Source: Chitinivibrionales bacterium (lineage in GTDB: Bacteria > Fibrobacterota > Chitinivibrionia > Chitinivibrionales > WJKA01). Taken from it: a stretch of DNA of 64,000 bases. Position 1 is the stretch's first letter; every line of letters begins with the position of its first letter. This document shows, one piece after another, positions 8,616 to 17,568 of the stretch. A program made the translations under genes and the position numbers. The notes below the pieces were generated by a model. It ran no database searches. It worked only from the letters and a program-made list of their open reading frames with translations, and had not been told where the DNA came from. Location: contig WJLW01000019.1 of assembly GCA_014728295.1 (NCBI GenBank), forward strand, positions 170,284 through 234,283, written 5' to 3'.

Positions 8616-9212
8616 GCGACCTCTCTTTTTCTGGTTGGTATACAATATCTATCAAGATTGGAAAATACTTGATTCGCGTCGCAAGTAATTTTGTCCCGGC
8701 AAATTATCGATCCGCAAGCCATGCGCATATCAGAGCCTCTATTGAGTATTTTCTGTGTTCACTACTGAGACGCACCGAAGAAAGATCGTATTATGAAAAA
8801 ACACCTAACCCGGTTACAGCATTGCCAAAAATATCGCCCTGGGCAAAAGGATGGCCAGAGCAGGTTTTTACGGGCTACTGGGGAGAAAATGACCCGGTGC
8901 GCAAACTTGAAGTAACCGACACACCTCAAACGAAACGCCCGGAATCGAGCTTTCTTGCTGTGTGGGATCATTATTTAAGTCCGCTGCGCAACGCTGAAAT
9001 CAAATAAATCTCGGCCTCAGCCCATTGCGCCGGAGGCTCACATCCTTCCGCCCTTCCTATTAGTATGGCTACCGCTCAGCTACTTGCGCAAGTAGATAAT
9101 CGCTTTGGTGTTCGTCTCACTGCTCAGGCAGATTCGCCACCTTAGCGTCTCAACAGGAACGAAAATAGCTCCCCGCGCGCACACACACCCATTTGAGATA
9201 CAGTACACTAGG
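8616..9212. other. intergenic region with a doubtful plus-strand frame
   Basis: Nearly 600 bp without a firm gene. A plus-strand frame at 8669-9007 (112 codons) ends with a hydrophilic, Trp/Pro-containing segment (around SPWAKGWPEQVFTGYWG) that could be real protein or debris. It has no clear ribosome site, and I recognise no family. The rest, 9008-9212, shows nothing. Confidence 0.3.
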
Positions 9213-10781
9213 CTAAATTATCACCGGACTTTTACCCGTTGATCCAATTTCACCGAACCAGAACTTGACCGCAGCAACCTGAGAGGCTGCTGCAGTGGCA
9301 TAGATATTAGTAAAATTGGGCAGTCCGCGGATATATTTGAGAATATACGGCGAACCGAATGATGTAAATATCGCACAGGGATGCTCGTTGAAGAAACCAT
9401 TGAAAAAGTTGCGATTCTCATAACCCACCGGTCGTACTGTGCCGTATCCCCAGGTCTGGCGATATACGAAGTTGACAAATACAGCTTTGAATCCGGCGGT
9501 AAATTCTTCGAAGGCGTGATCGTGCGACGGATTCTGCAGGTGAGTGACATTTAAGCCGCGACGCTGCAATTCCGCGTCGACAGTATCCAGCTCAATTTTG
9601 TGAGGACCCATCGTAACAGTCAATACTTCATCACCGGCCCCGAGCTGCACCGGCAGGCAGGCGCGGACATCCCTGACCAGCGTTACCGTTCGCTCGGCAA
9701 TATGGGTGCAAACGGCGCCGGCTTTGCGATCAAAGCCCCCGTCGGGAAGCATGAGATTGCCGGGATCCTCCAGGCCCAGAGCAGCTTTGAGCGTAAGAAC
9801 ACGCTTGCAGGCTTCATTAATACGCGCTATCGAAAGTGCTCCCGTCCGGGCTGCATCGAGCAGCAGAGGGTAGTCTTTGGCCATGTTGGGAAAGAGGTAC
9901 ATATCGCAGCCGGCATTGATGGCTGCAACGACACGCTCGGCCCGTTTCATATAACCGCAAACGCCGCCCATGCTCATGTCATCGGTGACGATCAACCCGT
10001 CAAAGCCCAACTCTGCTCTCAGCAAACCGGAAATGATTGGTTTGCTTATGCTGGCCGGCCGATGTAAACCTGCATCGTTCTGCTGCGGATCAACCGCCGG
10101 CAGGGCAATATGCCCGATCATTGTTGTCATGGCGCCGGCGTCATAGACGGTTTTAAATACCTTACCCGAAATCCGTTTCCATTCGTCAAGGCTATACCGG
10201 TTCACGGGCGTGGAAATGTGCTGATCGACATCGTCGGTGCCGTCGCCGGGGAAATGCTTTGGACAAGCAGCCATGCCGTGTTCCTGAAGCCCTTTGATTA
10301 CCGCGCTGCCGATTTTGCAGCACTGCTCGACCGAGTCGCCGAAAGAGCGCGTGCAGGTAATCGGATTGTCCGGATTGAGATTGACATCAACAACCGGCGC
10401 AAATGTCCAGTGTACTCCGAGGGATCGTCCTTGCAGTGCGGTTATTTTGCCATATTCATACGCAAGATCCACCGAATCGGCGGCAGACAATGCCATCGGA
10501 TGCGGGAAAGTTGTCTGCTTGCGCTCGTTCCAGATCCCCTGCTCCAAATCCGCTGCGACAACCAACGGCAAAGCGCTCGCTTCCTGCAGCCGGCGCATGC
10601 GCTGCCTGGCCTCATCGGGAGTGCATGCAGCAGTAAAAACACCACCGATGCGATGCTTCGACAGCAGGCCGGCGACATCGTTTTCCATGTCTTCATTGCC
10701 CACCGGTAGAATAAGCAGTTGCGCCAGCTTGTCTTCGAGTGACATTGCCGACAAAGTGCGCTCAATCCATTTTTTATTCAT
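9213..10781 (-). CDS. glycoside hydrolase family 3 enzyme
   Basis: A protein of 522 residues with the GH3 (alpha/beta)8 N-terminal domain over about residues 1-335. The KHFPGDG motif at 175-181 followed by DQH at 186-188, and the nucleophile segment GLIVTDDMSMGG with Asp267 (first Asp of TDDM), are clear. The second domain (about 360-522) is the short alpha/beta sandwich. Family members of this shape are beta-N-acetylhexosaminidases (NagZ-like) or beta-glucosidases; the GDG in place of the NagZ GHG leaves the specificity open. No signal peptide, so it probably acts in the cytoplasm on imported oligosaccharides or cell-wall fragments. AAAGGAG precedes the ATG. Confidence 0.88.
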   Translation of the reverse strand: MNKKWIERTLSAMSLEDKLAQLLILPVGNEDMENDVAGLLSKHRIGGVFTAACTPDEARQRMRRLQEASALPLVVAADLEQGIWNERKQTTFPHPMALSAADSVDLAYEYGKITALQGRSLGVHWTFAPVVDVNLNPDNPITCTRSFGDSVEQCCKIGSAVIKGLQEHGMAACPKHFPGDGTDDVDQHISTPVNRYSLDEWKRISGKVFKTVYDAGAMTTMIGHIALPAVDPQQNDAGLHRPASISKPIISGLLRAELGFDGLIVTDDMSMGGVCGYMKRAERVVAAINAGCDMYLFPNMAKDYPLLLDAARTGALSIARINEACKRVLTLKAALGLEDPGNLMLPDGGFDRKAGAVCTHIAERTVTLVRDVRACLPVQLGAGDEVLTVTMGPHKIELDTVDAELQRRGLNVTHLQNPSHDHAFEEFTAGFKAVFVNFVYRQTWGYGTVRPVGYENRNFFNGFFNEHPCAIFTSFGSPYILKYIRGLPNFTNIYATAAASQVAAVKFWFGEIGSTGKSPVII

Positions 10782-10884
10782 AAGAATAGCTCCTTTGCTG
10801 AACTCAAAATATATTTAATGTGAAGCTGTGCTTTTCGTATTTGCCGGCTTCCCGCGTGTATCCGACATCACGAATCGCCGCCAC

Positions 10885-10901
10885 AAAAGGAGCCGGTTAC
10901 G
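10885..10901 (+). promoter_or_regulatory. strong ribosome site followed by ACG instead of ATG
   Basis: AAAAGGAG at 10885-10892 is followed after six bases by ACG at 10899-10901, in frame with the beta-helix gene. Starting here gives a complete signal peptide (QYLILFLLFMLVSRLPA after the start). The first ATG, at 10929, would cut the signal's hydrophobic core to a few residues. This suggests an ACG start, or an ATG-to-ACG change. Confidence 0.55.
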
Positions 10902-12353
10902 CAGTATCTCATTCTATTCCTGCTGTTTATGCTTGTATCCCGTCTGCCGGCACAATTGTATACCTGTGAGCCGCTCGATGACCCACACACCATGGTAATA
11001 GAGCTTTCACCGGGCGATGATATCCGCTCGATCCTCTATTCTGCAAATTCGGGAACCACCTATTTGCTGAATACAGGTACGTATCATGTCACCGATATCA
11101 TCCAGATTCTTGCCGAGGATGTCACCATCCGCTCCGCATCGAAAAACAGAAATGACGTCATCCTGGACGGCAATGCTGGCGGGCAGCAGCTTAGCCGGAG
11201 CAACTTTGCTTCCGAGATCCTGCAAATCCGGGCGTCACGGGTGACTGTCGCAGATTTGACGATCCGTTATGCGCAGGATCACGGACTCCATCTGATGCCG
11301 CCTCCCAACGGTACGACCATCAAAGACATTCGTCTGCACAATATCAGGGTGTATGATTGCGGTGAGCAACTCATCAAAGCCAATTCGAACGGCAATCCGT
11401 CAAATTTACAATGGGTAGACAGTTCTATCCTCGAATGCTCATTGATCGAATTCGTCGACAATTCCGTCATGCAGCCTCAGGGCGGCGGGTTTTATACGGG
11501 CGGGCTGGACGTCCATGGAGGACGCGGCTGGATAATCAGGGGATGCACTTTTCGCGGGATAGAGAACCAGGGTAAATCGATGGAACACGCAATTCACCTG
11601 TGGAGCCGCAGCCGGGAGACCCTCATCGAAAATAGCTACTTTGAAAATTGCTGGCGGGCCGTCGGCCTGGGGATGAAGCGCGATTCATCCGGATTCGCCC
11701 GCACCTATTCTGATGCAGCGGGCGCCACCCCCTATTTTGATCACATCGGCGGTATCGTTCGCAACAACGTAGTCTACAACCAGAGCGGCATTCACCTCGA
11801 AACCGGCATCGAGATCATGAATGTCAAAGATGCCGAGGTTTATCACAATACGGTGATCAGCGAAGATCAGCCGTTTAACAGCATGGAATATCGCTGGCCC
11901 AATACAACGGTTACCATAAAGAATAATCTCTGCACACACCGTATCATGAAGCGAGACAATGCTTCAGGGAATCTTGCGGCAAATATTACCAATGCATCGA
12001 CAAACCTGTTTGCAAATATCGCTGGGAGAGATTTTCATTTAAAAAACGGCTCGAGCACCGCAATCGATCGGGGAGTTACGCTGCCCGGCAACAAAAGCGG
12101 CGTTGATATTGATGGTGTGGCAAGAGGTGCCAATCCGGATATAGGTGCCGATGAGACGAATTCTGTCGCCGTTGCCCCCCCGGCAAGGCCTCGAACAGGC
12201 TTACGAAACCATCTCATTCAGGCGGGATACGATTTGCGCGGAAAACGTGTGTTGGATCTGGATGCGACACGTTTACGCAGGCGCGCAAACGGATTTAGCG
12301 GGATACTTTTTCTCGTTTACGATAATGCTTCAGCGGGTTTAATAATCCGTTAA
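10899..12353 (+). CDS. secreted right-handed beta-helix protein
   Basis: A protein of about 484 residues if translated from the ACG at 10899, or 474 from the ATG at 10929. After the signal peptide comes a parallel beta-helix (roughly residues 40-380) with many short turns such as VTIRSASKNRNDVILDG and IRGCTF, plus Asn ladders. It matches the pectate-lyase/polysaccharide-lyase-like fold (choice-of-anchor Q / DUF1565 type). The C-terminus holds a DLRGKRVLDLD element and a strand-rich end, the type IX-like sorting tail seen in other proteins of this window. It is probably a surface polysaccharide-binding or lyase protein. The specific substrate cannot be stated. Confidence 0.8.
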   Translation, partial: TQYLILFLLFMLVSRLPAQLYTCEPLDDPHTMVIELSPGDDIRSILYSANSGTTYLLNTGTYHVTDIIQILAEDVTIRSASKNRNDVILDGNAGGQQLSRSNFASEILQIRASRVTVADLTIRYAQDHGLHLMPPPNGTTIKDIRLHNIRVYDCGEQLIKANSNGNPSNLQWVDSSILECSLIEFVDNSVMQPQGGGFYTGGLDVHGGRGWIIRGCTFRGIENQGKSMEHAIHLWSRSRETLIENSYFENCWRAVGLGMKRDSSGFARTYSDAAGATPYFDHIGGIVRNNVVYNQSGIHLETGIEIMNVKDAEVYHNTVISEDQPFNSMEYRWPNTTVTIKNNLCTHRIMKRDNASGNLAANITNASTNLFANIAGRDFHLKNGSSTAIDRGVTLPGNKSGVDIDGVARGANPDIGADETNSVAVAPPARPRTGLRNHLIQAGYDLRGKRVLDLDATRLRRRANGFSGILFLVYDNASAGLIIR

Positions 12354-12525
12354 AACAGGGTCGGGTTTAAATTACGGGAACGATGTGTTTGCTTTTATTT
12401 TACTCCGTCTCAGGAACTCTTGAGCAGATATGCGTAAAGACGTCGCACCATAAACGAAACAACCACGCAAAAAACGAACATGCGGTTTCTTTCACTAAAC
12501 AGGTTCGGCCACAGGGCCTGTATCA

Positions 12526-12954
12526 TTACCATTGACAAACCCATCCAATTTCTTCGTTCCAATTCTGGGTTATTTTGAAGGTGCGCATTTTTTGCCAGGT
12601 TCCGTAATCACCAAATTCATACAAATACAGCCGCGTTACCTGCGCGCGGTCTCTTTTTCTGTCAATCCAGCTTTTTACGGCAACATACACACCTTCATCA
12701 GTCTGAACCAGAACCTGCCCGAGCCCATCTACCCAGATAACTTCCTTGCCAAGCTCGGAACCGATGTCTTCCCGGCACCACAAGGGAATTTCGGCTGCTT
12801 CGACGAATTCCCATTTGTAACTATTACTTTTAGCCATATCGTTGTACGATTCCTGCTTTTGCGTATAGTCCCGTTCAACAAGTTGCACGAGTTCCTGATA
12901 ATCGGATGCGCACATCACGGTTGCACAGACGGCGATTAAAAGTGCGGCTTTCAT
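12526..12954 (-). CDS. secreted hypothetical protein
   Basis: A protein of 142 residues with a signal peptide (about residues 1-18). I chose the ATG at 12954, which follows AAAGGA at proper spacing, over an in-frame codon 36 bases upstream. The mature part is mixed alpha/beta with several aromatic residues, a central YVAVKSWIDRKRDRAQ segment and a Trp-rich end. I do not recognise a family. The gene stands alone between the beta-helix and flavoprotein genes. Confidence 0.65.
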   Translation of the reverse strand: MKAALLIAVCATVMCASDYQELVQLVERDYTQKQESYNDMAKSNSYKWEFVEAAEIPLWCREDIGSELGKEVIWVDGLGQVLVQTDEGVYVAVKSWIDRKRDRAQVTRLYLYEFGDYGTWQKMRTFKITQNWNEEIGWVCQW

Positions 12955-13160
12955 AATAAATCCTTTCAAAAGAAACGTGATACCGATCACAAAGTTAACT
13001 AATTAAATTATACTAAGTAAATTGACAAAAACCGGCAATATCCTCTCCGTTTTGGCTTATTTACCAGCGCGATAGGCCGATGACGCCGGCAATTTGTTGA
13101 CAGAAGGTATTTTGTCCCCAGTTCTTGCCCGGATATCACTCACAGTGAAGGGTTTGCAAA

Positions 13161-13757
13161 ATGAATATTTCGATAATTATAGCGCACCCCTTGCGCTCAA
13201 GTTTCAACCACGCGATCGGCAAGACGCTTGTTGAATCAATAAATCAGCAAGCGCATTCGGTGCGCTGCCACGATCTTTATGAGGAGAATTTTCCTCCTGC
13301 ATTGCCGCCCCAGGAGGTACCCCGCGGCGCGCCGCTGCCGGATATGGTGCAAACACATTGCAGGGAACTGGCAGAAGCAGACGGCATCATTGTTATCCAT
13401 CCAAACTGGTGGGGCATGCCGCCGGCAATTATGAAAGGATGGATCGACCGGGTATTCAGACCGGGAATCGCCTATGAATTCATTGAAGGTGATTCAGGGG
13501 AAGGCATTCCGAAAGGACTTCTCAAGGCACAATTTGCCCTGGTGCTCAATACCTCAAATACTACGCCGGAGCGCGAGGAGAAAGAATTCGGCGATCCCCT
13601 GGAGACTCTCTGGAAAAACTGCATATTCGGATTGTGTGGCGTCCCCGTTTTCCGGCGACGTACATTCAGCATCATGGTAGCAAGTACAAAGGGCCAACGC
13701 GCCGACTGGCTCGACGAAGCGCGCAATCTTGCTGCGCATCTGATTTCTGAGAAGTGA
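13161..13757 (+). CDS. flavodoxin-fold NAD(P)H:quinone oxidoreductase-like protein
   Basis: A protein of 198 residues with the Flavodoxin_2 fold. The first strand and phosphate loop read IIIAHPLRSSFNHAI (residues 4-18), and the FMN/FAD-stacking segment IIVIHPNWWGMPPAIMKGWIDRV is near residue 77. The segment GIAYEF and the later NTSNT loop also fit the KefF/MdaB/NQO-like family. These are two-electron quinone or xenobiotic reductases that use FMN or FAD. A GAAGGG ribosome site precedes the ATG. The gene is monocistronic, with no clear neighbour link. Confidence 0.87.
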   Translation: MNISIIIAHPLRSSFNHAIGKTLVESINQQAHSVRCHDLYEENFPPALPPQEVPRGAPLPDMVQTHCRELAEADGIIVIHPNWWGMPPAIMKGWIDRVFRPGIAYEFIEGDSGEGIPKGLLKAQFALVLNTSNTTPEREEKEFGDPLETLWKNCIFGLCGVPVFRRRTFSIMVASTKGQRADWLDEARNLAAHLISEK

Positions 13758-13797
13758 TGCGGTATCTTGCGGGAAGGGAACGCAATAACCAGTTCGT

Positions 13798-14667
13798 TTA
13801 TTCCGGCTCTTTTACAATAAGGGTTTGCAAATCCCGGCGTGGCCGGTAGCAGAGAATAGAATATTTCGCACACTGCTCGCGCGAGTAGGCCATGTATTGA
13901 CGTTGGCGAAAATTCATAAAATCGATCGCCAGAACCGGTGTATGCGGAAAATGCCTGCGGAATGTCTTAAGATAATCAAGCCTGTCTTCGCGCCAGCTTG
14001 AGTCGGCATATGCATACGATTTCGTGGTTTCATTCCAGCGTGTGTTGAGGGCGTCGACGATGAGAACATCGACAAACTTCCCGAACTTCCGGGAAGCCGG
14101 CAAACCGTTTTTGGCGGCAAGTATCATATCAGGAAATTGTTTTCGAATATGCTTGATCAAATTGATGGTAGCTTGCACCGTTGCCTCGTAAGCTTCACCA
14201 TCCAGACCTTCGAGAAAAAAGGCGACGTCGATATCATTGAGCAGCAGACCATCGTAGCCTTTGGCCTGTATGCGCGGAATAATCCTACGGACAAGCTCTT
14301 TCTGCCATGCTTTGGAGCGCACATCGACTGTGTATTGCGATTTATCATCAGGATCACTCCAGAGCACATATGGCTGATTTTGTATCGATCTGAAAAACCA
14401 TCGATACGTATGTGTTCTGCAAAGCGGCAAATTAGCCAGAAATTCGGTTGATGATTGGTCAGGTGTATAACCATGCATTTTATCAGGATCAACAACCGCC
14501 AGATCAAAATTCTGCAATTTTTTCCATGCCGCAGAGTCCTCACCGAAATAGCAGGCCCATTTGAAGATGTTCAACTCATGGCGCGGCTCACGCGCGCTTG
14601 CCGGAACGGAAACCATAAATAAAAAAACGGAACAGAAAAACGGGAATGATAAATCTTTCATACACAT
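13798..14667 (-). CDS. secreted GH114-like TIM-barrel protein
   Basis: A protein of 289 residues with a signal peptide (to about residue 25). The core shows TIM-barrel strand motifs: LAVVDPDKMHGY near 50, GYDGLLLNDIDVAFF near 140, DMILAAKNG, VDVLIVDALNT and VLAIDFMN. The DGLLLNDID segment corresponds to the acidic catalytic region of the endo-alpha-1,4-polygalactosaminidase family GH114 and its relatives. Such enzymes cleave galactosaminogalactan-type exopolysaccharides. The overall match is good but activity is inferred. AAAGGAG precedes the ATG at 14667; no type IX tail is evident. Confidence 0.68.
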   Translation of the reverse strand: MCMKDLSFPFFCSVFLFMVSVPASAREPRHELNIFKWACYFGEDSAAWKKLQNFDLAVVDPDKMHGYTPDQSSTEFLANLPLCRTHTYRWFFRSIQNQPYVLWSDPDDKSQYTVDVRSKAWQKELVRRIIPRIQAKGYDGLLLNDIDVAFFLEGLDGEAYEATVQATINLIKHIRKQFPDMILAAKNGLPASRKFGKFVDVLIVDALNTRWNETTKSYAYADSSWREDRLDYLKTFRRHFPHTPVLAIDFMNFRQRQYMAYSREQCAKYSILCYRPRRDLQTLIVKEPE

Positions 14668-15042
14668 AGTCGACTCCTTTTATTCAAACCCGCTCGAAGG
14701 GTTGTGCCTAAATTATGAACCTCATCACTCGGTAATTCAAGTGGATTTTATATTTAATTTTGCGCAATCGGATTAAATGCCACGAATAGCATGATTTTGG
14801 CGTTTTCTTGTTGATGCCACTTTCACGCGCTGATGATGTGCAGAAAAAACGGCTGGTGCGGGTAGGGCATCACGCCGGCCTACCTGCCTTTGCTGCACAT
14901 TAAGTATATTGACTATCCGCTTGAGAGTATATCACGCCTTCGTGCCCCCTCAATGCAACAAAGCTATTCTGAAAAAAAGCGGTCTCTATCGTATAATTGC
15001 ATTTGACGGAACTCATTCACCTTCACAGAAAAAAACCACAGG
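14668..15042. other. divergent intergenic region, no gene seen
   Basis: 375 bp between the divergent GH114-like and helicase genes. No coding frame is supported. An imperfect GGTAGG/CCTACC hairpin lies around 14860-14886. The promoter for the helicase gene must be here, and a long 5' leader would suit cold-shock regulation, but I see no distinct motif. Confidence 0.45.
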
Positions 15043-16665
15043 ATGGAAAAATTTAAAACGCTGGGTCTTTCCGCTGAGAACCTGCTCAGCCTGCATCAGA
15101 AGGGATTCGAAGAGCCCACCGAGATCCAGGCCAAAACAATTCCCCTGCTGCTGGAGAACAAGATTGATATCATCGCGCAGGCTGAGACCGGCACCGGCAA
15201 GACGGCCGCATTTGCATTGCCGCTGATCGAATTGATTCATACACCGGCTAAAAATGTAAAAGCAATCATTCTTGCCCCCACTCGCGAGCTGGTGATTCAG
15301 ATTTGCGAGGAAATAAATTCGCTCAAAGCAAATGACAGGCTGAATGTTGTCCCCATATATGGCGGTCAATCGATGATGCTGCAATTGAAGCAGCTTAAAA
15401 AAGGCGCAGCAATCGTTGTTGGCACTCCCGGGCGAATTCTCGATCATATCGAGCGCACAAGTCTGCGTCTGGGCGGCGTTGATTTTTTCATACTTGACGA
15501 AGCAGATGAGATGCTAAATATGGGATTCATAGAGGATATCGAGAAAATCCTCGGCGCCACAAAAAAGGAAAAACGCGTGCTGCTCTTTTCGGCCACCATG
15601 CCTGATCGCATCAAAAAACTTGCGGAAAAGTACATGGACGCCTACAAGCACATTCGAACGCAATCTAAAATTACCGCCACGCTGACCGACCAGATTTACT
15701 TTGAAGTGGCCAACCGGGATAAATTCGAAGCGCTCTGCCGCATAATTGACATTGAAGATGAATTTTACGGACTGGTGTTCTGCCGCACTCGCAACGACGT
15801 TGACCAACTTGCCGGACACCTGGTTGACAGAGGTTATGCCGCCGATGGTCTGCACGGAGACATCGTGCAGGCTCAACGTGAGAAAATTCTCGCGAAATTC
15901 CGCAAGCAGCAGACCTCGATTCTTGTGGCAACCGATGTAGCCGCACGAGGCATTGATGTTAACGATTTGACGCATGTGATCAATTACTCTATTCCCCACA
16001 ATCCCGAAGCCTACATCCACCGTATCGGACGCACCGGGCGCGCCGGTAAAAAGGGGACAGCCATTACCTTCGTCACCTCCTCGGAATTTAAGACGCTGGG
16101 CTTCATCAAACGCATCGCCAAAACCGACATTCGCAAGAAAAATGTCCCGCGTGTCAAAGAAATCATCAAGGCCAGACGCAACAAAATCGTAAACGATATC
16201 AGCGCGTCGATCGGGCGGGAAGATTCTTCAGAATACGTCGCCCTGGCCACCCGCCTGCTCAAAGACAACGCACCGGTTGACGTGCTGGCCGCGGTACTAA
16301 GAAAATTTCTTGCACAGAGTCTCGACACAAGCAATTACCAGGAACTCACCCCGCCCAAGCGTTTCCGCCAGGGCAAAGGTTTTGTCGAAGAAGAGGGCGC
16401 TACGCGCCTTTTTATTGCCAAAGGGAAAAAAGATAATCTGACAAAGAAGGATATAATAGAATTCATCGTTAAAAAAGCGGGTGTTCCCTCGCAGGTGATC
16501 GATAACTTAATTGTCCACGAGGAATTCTCCTTTATATCAGCGCCATTCAAAGAAGCTGAGACAATTCTGCGCAAATTCAAGAAGGTTCGAGTGGGGCGCA
16601 AAGCAATGGTTGCCAAAGCAAAGCCGGCGGCCTCACCGAGAGGCCGCAAGAGCCGATTTACTTGA
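15043..16665 (+). CDS. deaD: DEAD-box ATP-dependent RNA helicase
   Basis: A protein of 540 residues. The Q motif is at about 7-29, motif I AETGTGKT at 47-54, the DEAD box at 152-155, SAT around 186-188, and motif VI HRIGRTGRAG near 327. The first 370 residues form the two RecA-like domains. The tail (about 385-540) includes a DbpA/CsdA-type RNA-binding domain (around residues 450-520) and a short basic end RGRKSRFT. This layout matches DeaD/CsdA, which unwinds structured RNA in ribosome assembly and mRNA decay, mainly in the cold. The last eight bases overlap the convergent hydrolase gene. Confidence 0.93.
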   Translation: MEKFKTLGLSAENLLSLHQKGFEEPTEIQAKTIPLLLENKIDIIAQAETGTGKTAAFALPLIELIHTPAKNVKAIILAPTRELVIQICEEINSLKANDRLNVVPIYGGQSMMLQLKQLKKGAAIVVGTPGRILDHIERTSLRLGGVDFFILDEADEMLNMGFIEDIEKILGATKKEKRVLLFSATMPDRIKKLAEKYMDAYKHIRTQSKITATLTDQIYFEVANRDKFEALCRIIDIEDEFYGLVFCRTRNDVDQLAGHLVDRGYAADGLHGDIVQAQREKILAKFRKQQTSILVATDVAARGIDVNDLTHVINYSIPHNPEAYIHRIGRTGRAGKKGTAITFVTSSEFKTLGFIKRIAKTDIRKKNVPRVKEIIKARRNKIVNDISASIGREDSSEYVALATRLLKDNAPVDVLAAVLRKFLAQSLDTSNYQELTPPKRFRQGKGFVEEEGATRLFIAKGKKDNLTKKDIIEFIVKKAGVPSQVIDNLIVHEEFSFISAPFKEAETILRKFKKVRVGRKAMVAKAKPAASPRGRKSRFT

Positions 16666-17377
16666 ATTCCATTAACTCCTCACGGGATATTTCTGCAGCC
16701 CCGTGACCGGGGAATGTCCTGTGCGGAGCGAGTTGCTTGAGTTTGGAAATACTGCTGTCGATCGCTTCCCAACTGGTTGCAAAATAGCACTGCTTGCCAA
16801 TGTGCAGCACGCTAACAACCAGATCACCGGCAAAAAGCACCGAGTCGTCTACGAGCAAACTGGCCGCGCCGTCGGTGTGCCCGGGAGTGTGAATCACCTG
16901 CGCACTAATGCCGTATGCGTCAAGACGATCCCCTTCAATGAACGTCATATCAGCACTCGTCGGTTCTGTTTTCCACACTTTCATGCCCAGCGGGAAAAGC
17001 AGTTTCCCTGCCCGCCCCCAGCTTTTCACCAATGGAATCGGCGTTTTTCCCGCCGCCATAGTTGGCGCGTCCAATTCGTGAATTCCGACCGGTGCACCGG
17101 TTGCCTTGCGAATATAATCGGCACAGCCGTAATGATCGAAATGCGCGTGTGTGACGAATATGAGACTGAGCTTTTTAGGCGCAAGTTTTTCAATTTGTCT
17201 GCAAATCTTTCTCCCGTTGCCCGGATACCCTGCGTCCACCAGGACGAGCTTTTCTCTGCCTTCAAGAATGAACACGTTTGACCCGGTGTTGATCCGGTGA
17301 ACCGCAACAAGCGATTGGGATGAGCTTTGCATAACCGGCGCCATGAGACTACAGGTGATAAGCACGACACTCCGCAC
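16658..17377 (-). CDS. metallo-beta-lactamase-fold hydrolase
   Basis: A protein of 239 residues with the MBL zinc-binding set: HAHFDH around residue 76, a later HTPGH, the Asp of FAGDLV, and the final His of FPGHG. The fold and size fit glyoxalase II-like or general MBL hydrolases. The first 23 residues (from a GTG at 17377 preceded by CGGAG) are hydrophobic and may be a signal peptide, so a periplasmic location is possible. Substrate is unknown. The 3' end overlaps the convergent helicase gene by eight bases. Confidence 0.87.
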   Translation of the reverse strand: MRSVVLITCSLMAPVMQSSSQSLVAVHRINTGSNVFILEGREKLVLVDAGYPGNGRKICRQIEKLAPKKLSLIFVTHAHFDHYGCADYIRKATGAPVGIHELDAPTMAAGKTPIPLVKSWGRAGKLLFPLGMKVWKTEPTSADMTFIEGDRLDAYGISAQVIHTPGHTDGAASLLVDDSVLFAGDLVVSVLHIGKQCYFATSWEAIDSSISKLKQLAPHRTFPGHGAAEISREELMEFK

Positions 17378-17433
17378 AATGCACTCCGTTTTGAACCACG
17401 ATGCATTATATTTTCAATAAGAAAGGAACTCCC

Positions 17434-17568
17434 ATGAAAATACACAACGGTTCATGTCTTTGCGGCAGCGTCGGTTACGTAATCAAGGGCAAGCTGCCCC
17501 TGCGCATGCCCGCAAATCAATTCTTTATTCCGGACGAACGCCCCCATTCCCCATTCTCCATTTCCTGA
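17434..17568 (+). pseudogene. N-terminal relic of a GFA-family (CENP-V) protein gene
   Basis: A ribosome site (AAAGGAA) and ATG at 17434 begin a 44-codon frame whose first 20 residues contain GSCLCGSVGYVIKG, the unmistakable start of glutathione-dependent formaldehyde-activating-type (GFA) zinc proteins, which are usually 110-160 residues with more CxxC motifs. After GKL the similarity stops and the frame runs into the 3' end of the GH26 gene before a TGA. The gene is broken by a deletion whose endpoint is near 17500, apparently when the GH26 region was joined here. Confidence 0.72.

Noticed and set aside
8669-9007. Plus-strand frame of 112 codons with a Trp/Pro-containing end
   Set aside because: No ribosome site, no neighbour link and no family resemblance; I could not support it as a gene.
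13520-13540. Possible sigma-54 -24/-12 promoter (AGGCACAATTTGCCC)
   Set aside because: The spacing between the GG and GC dinucleotides is too short and it lies inside a coding region.
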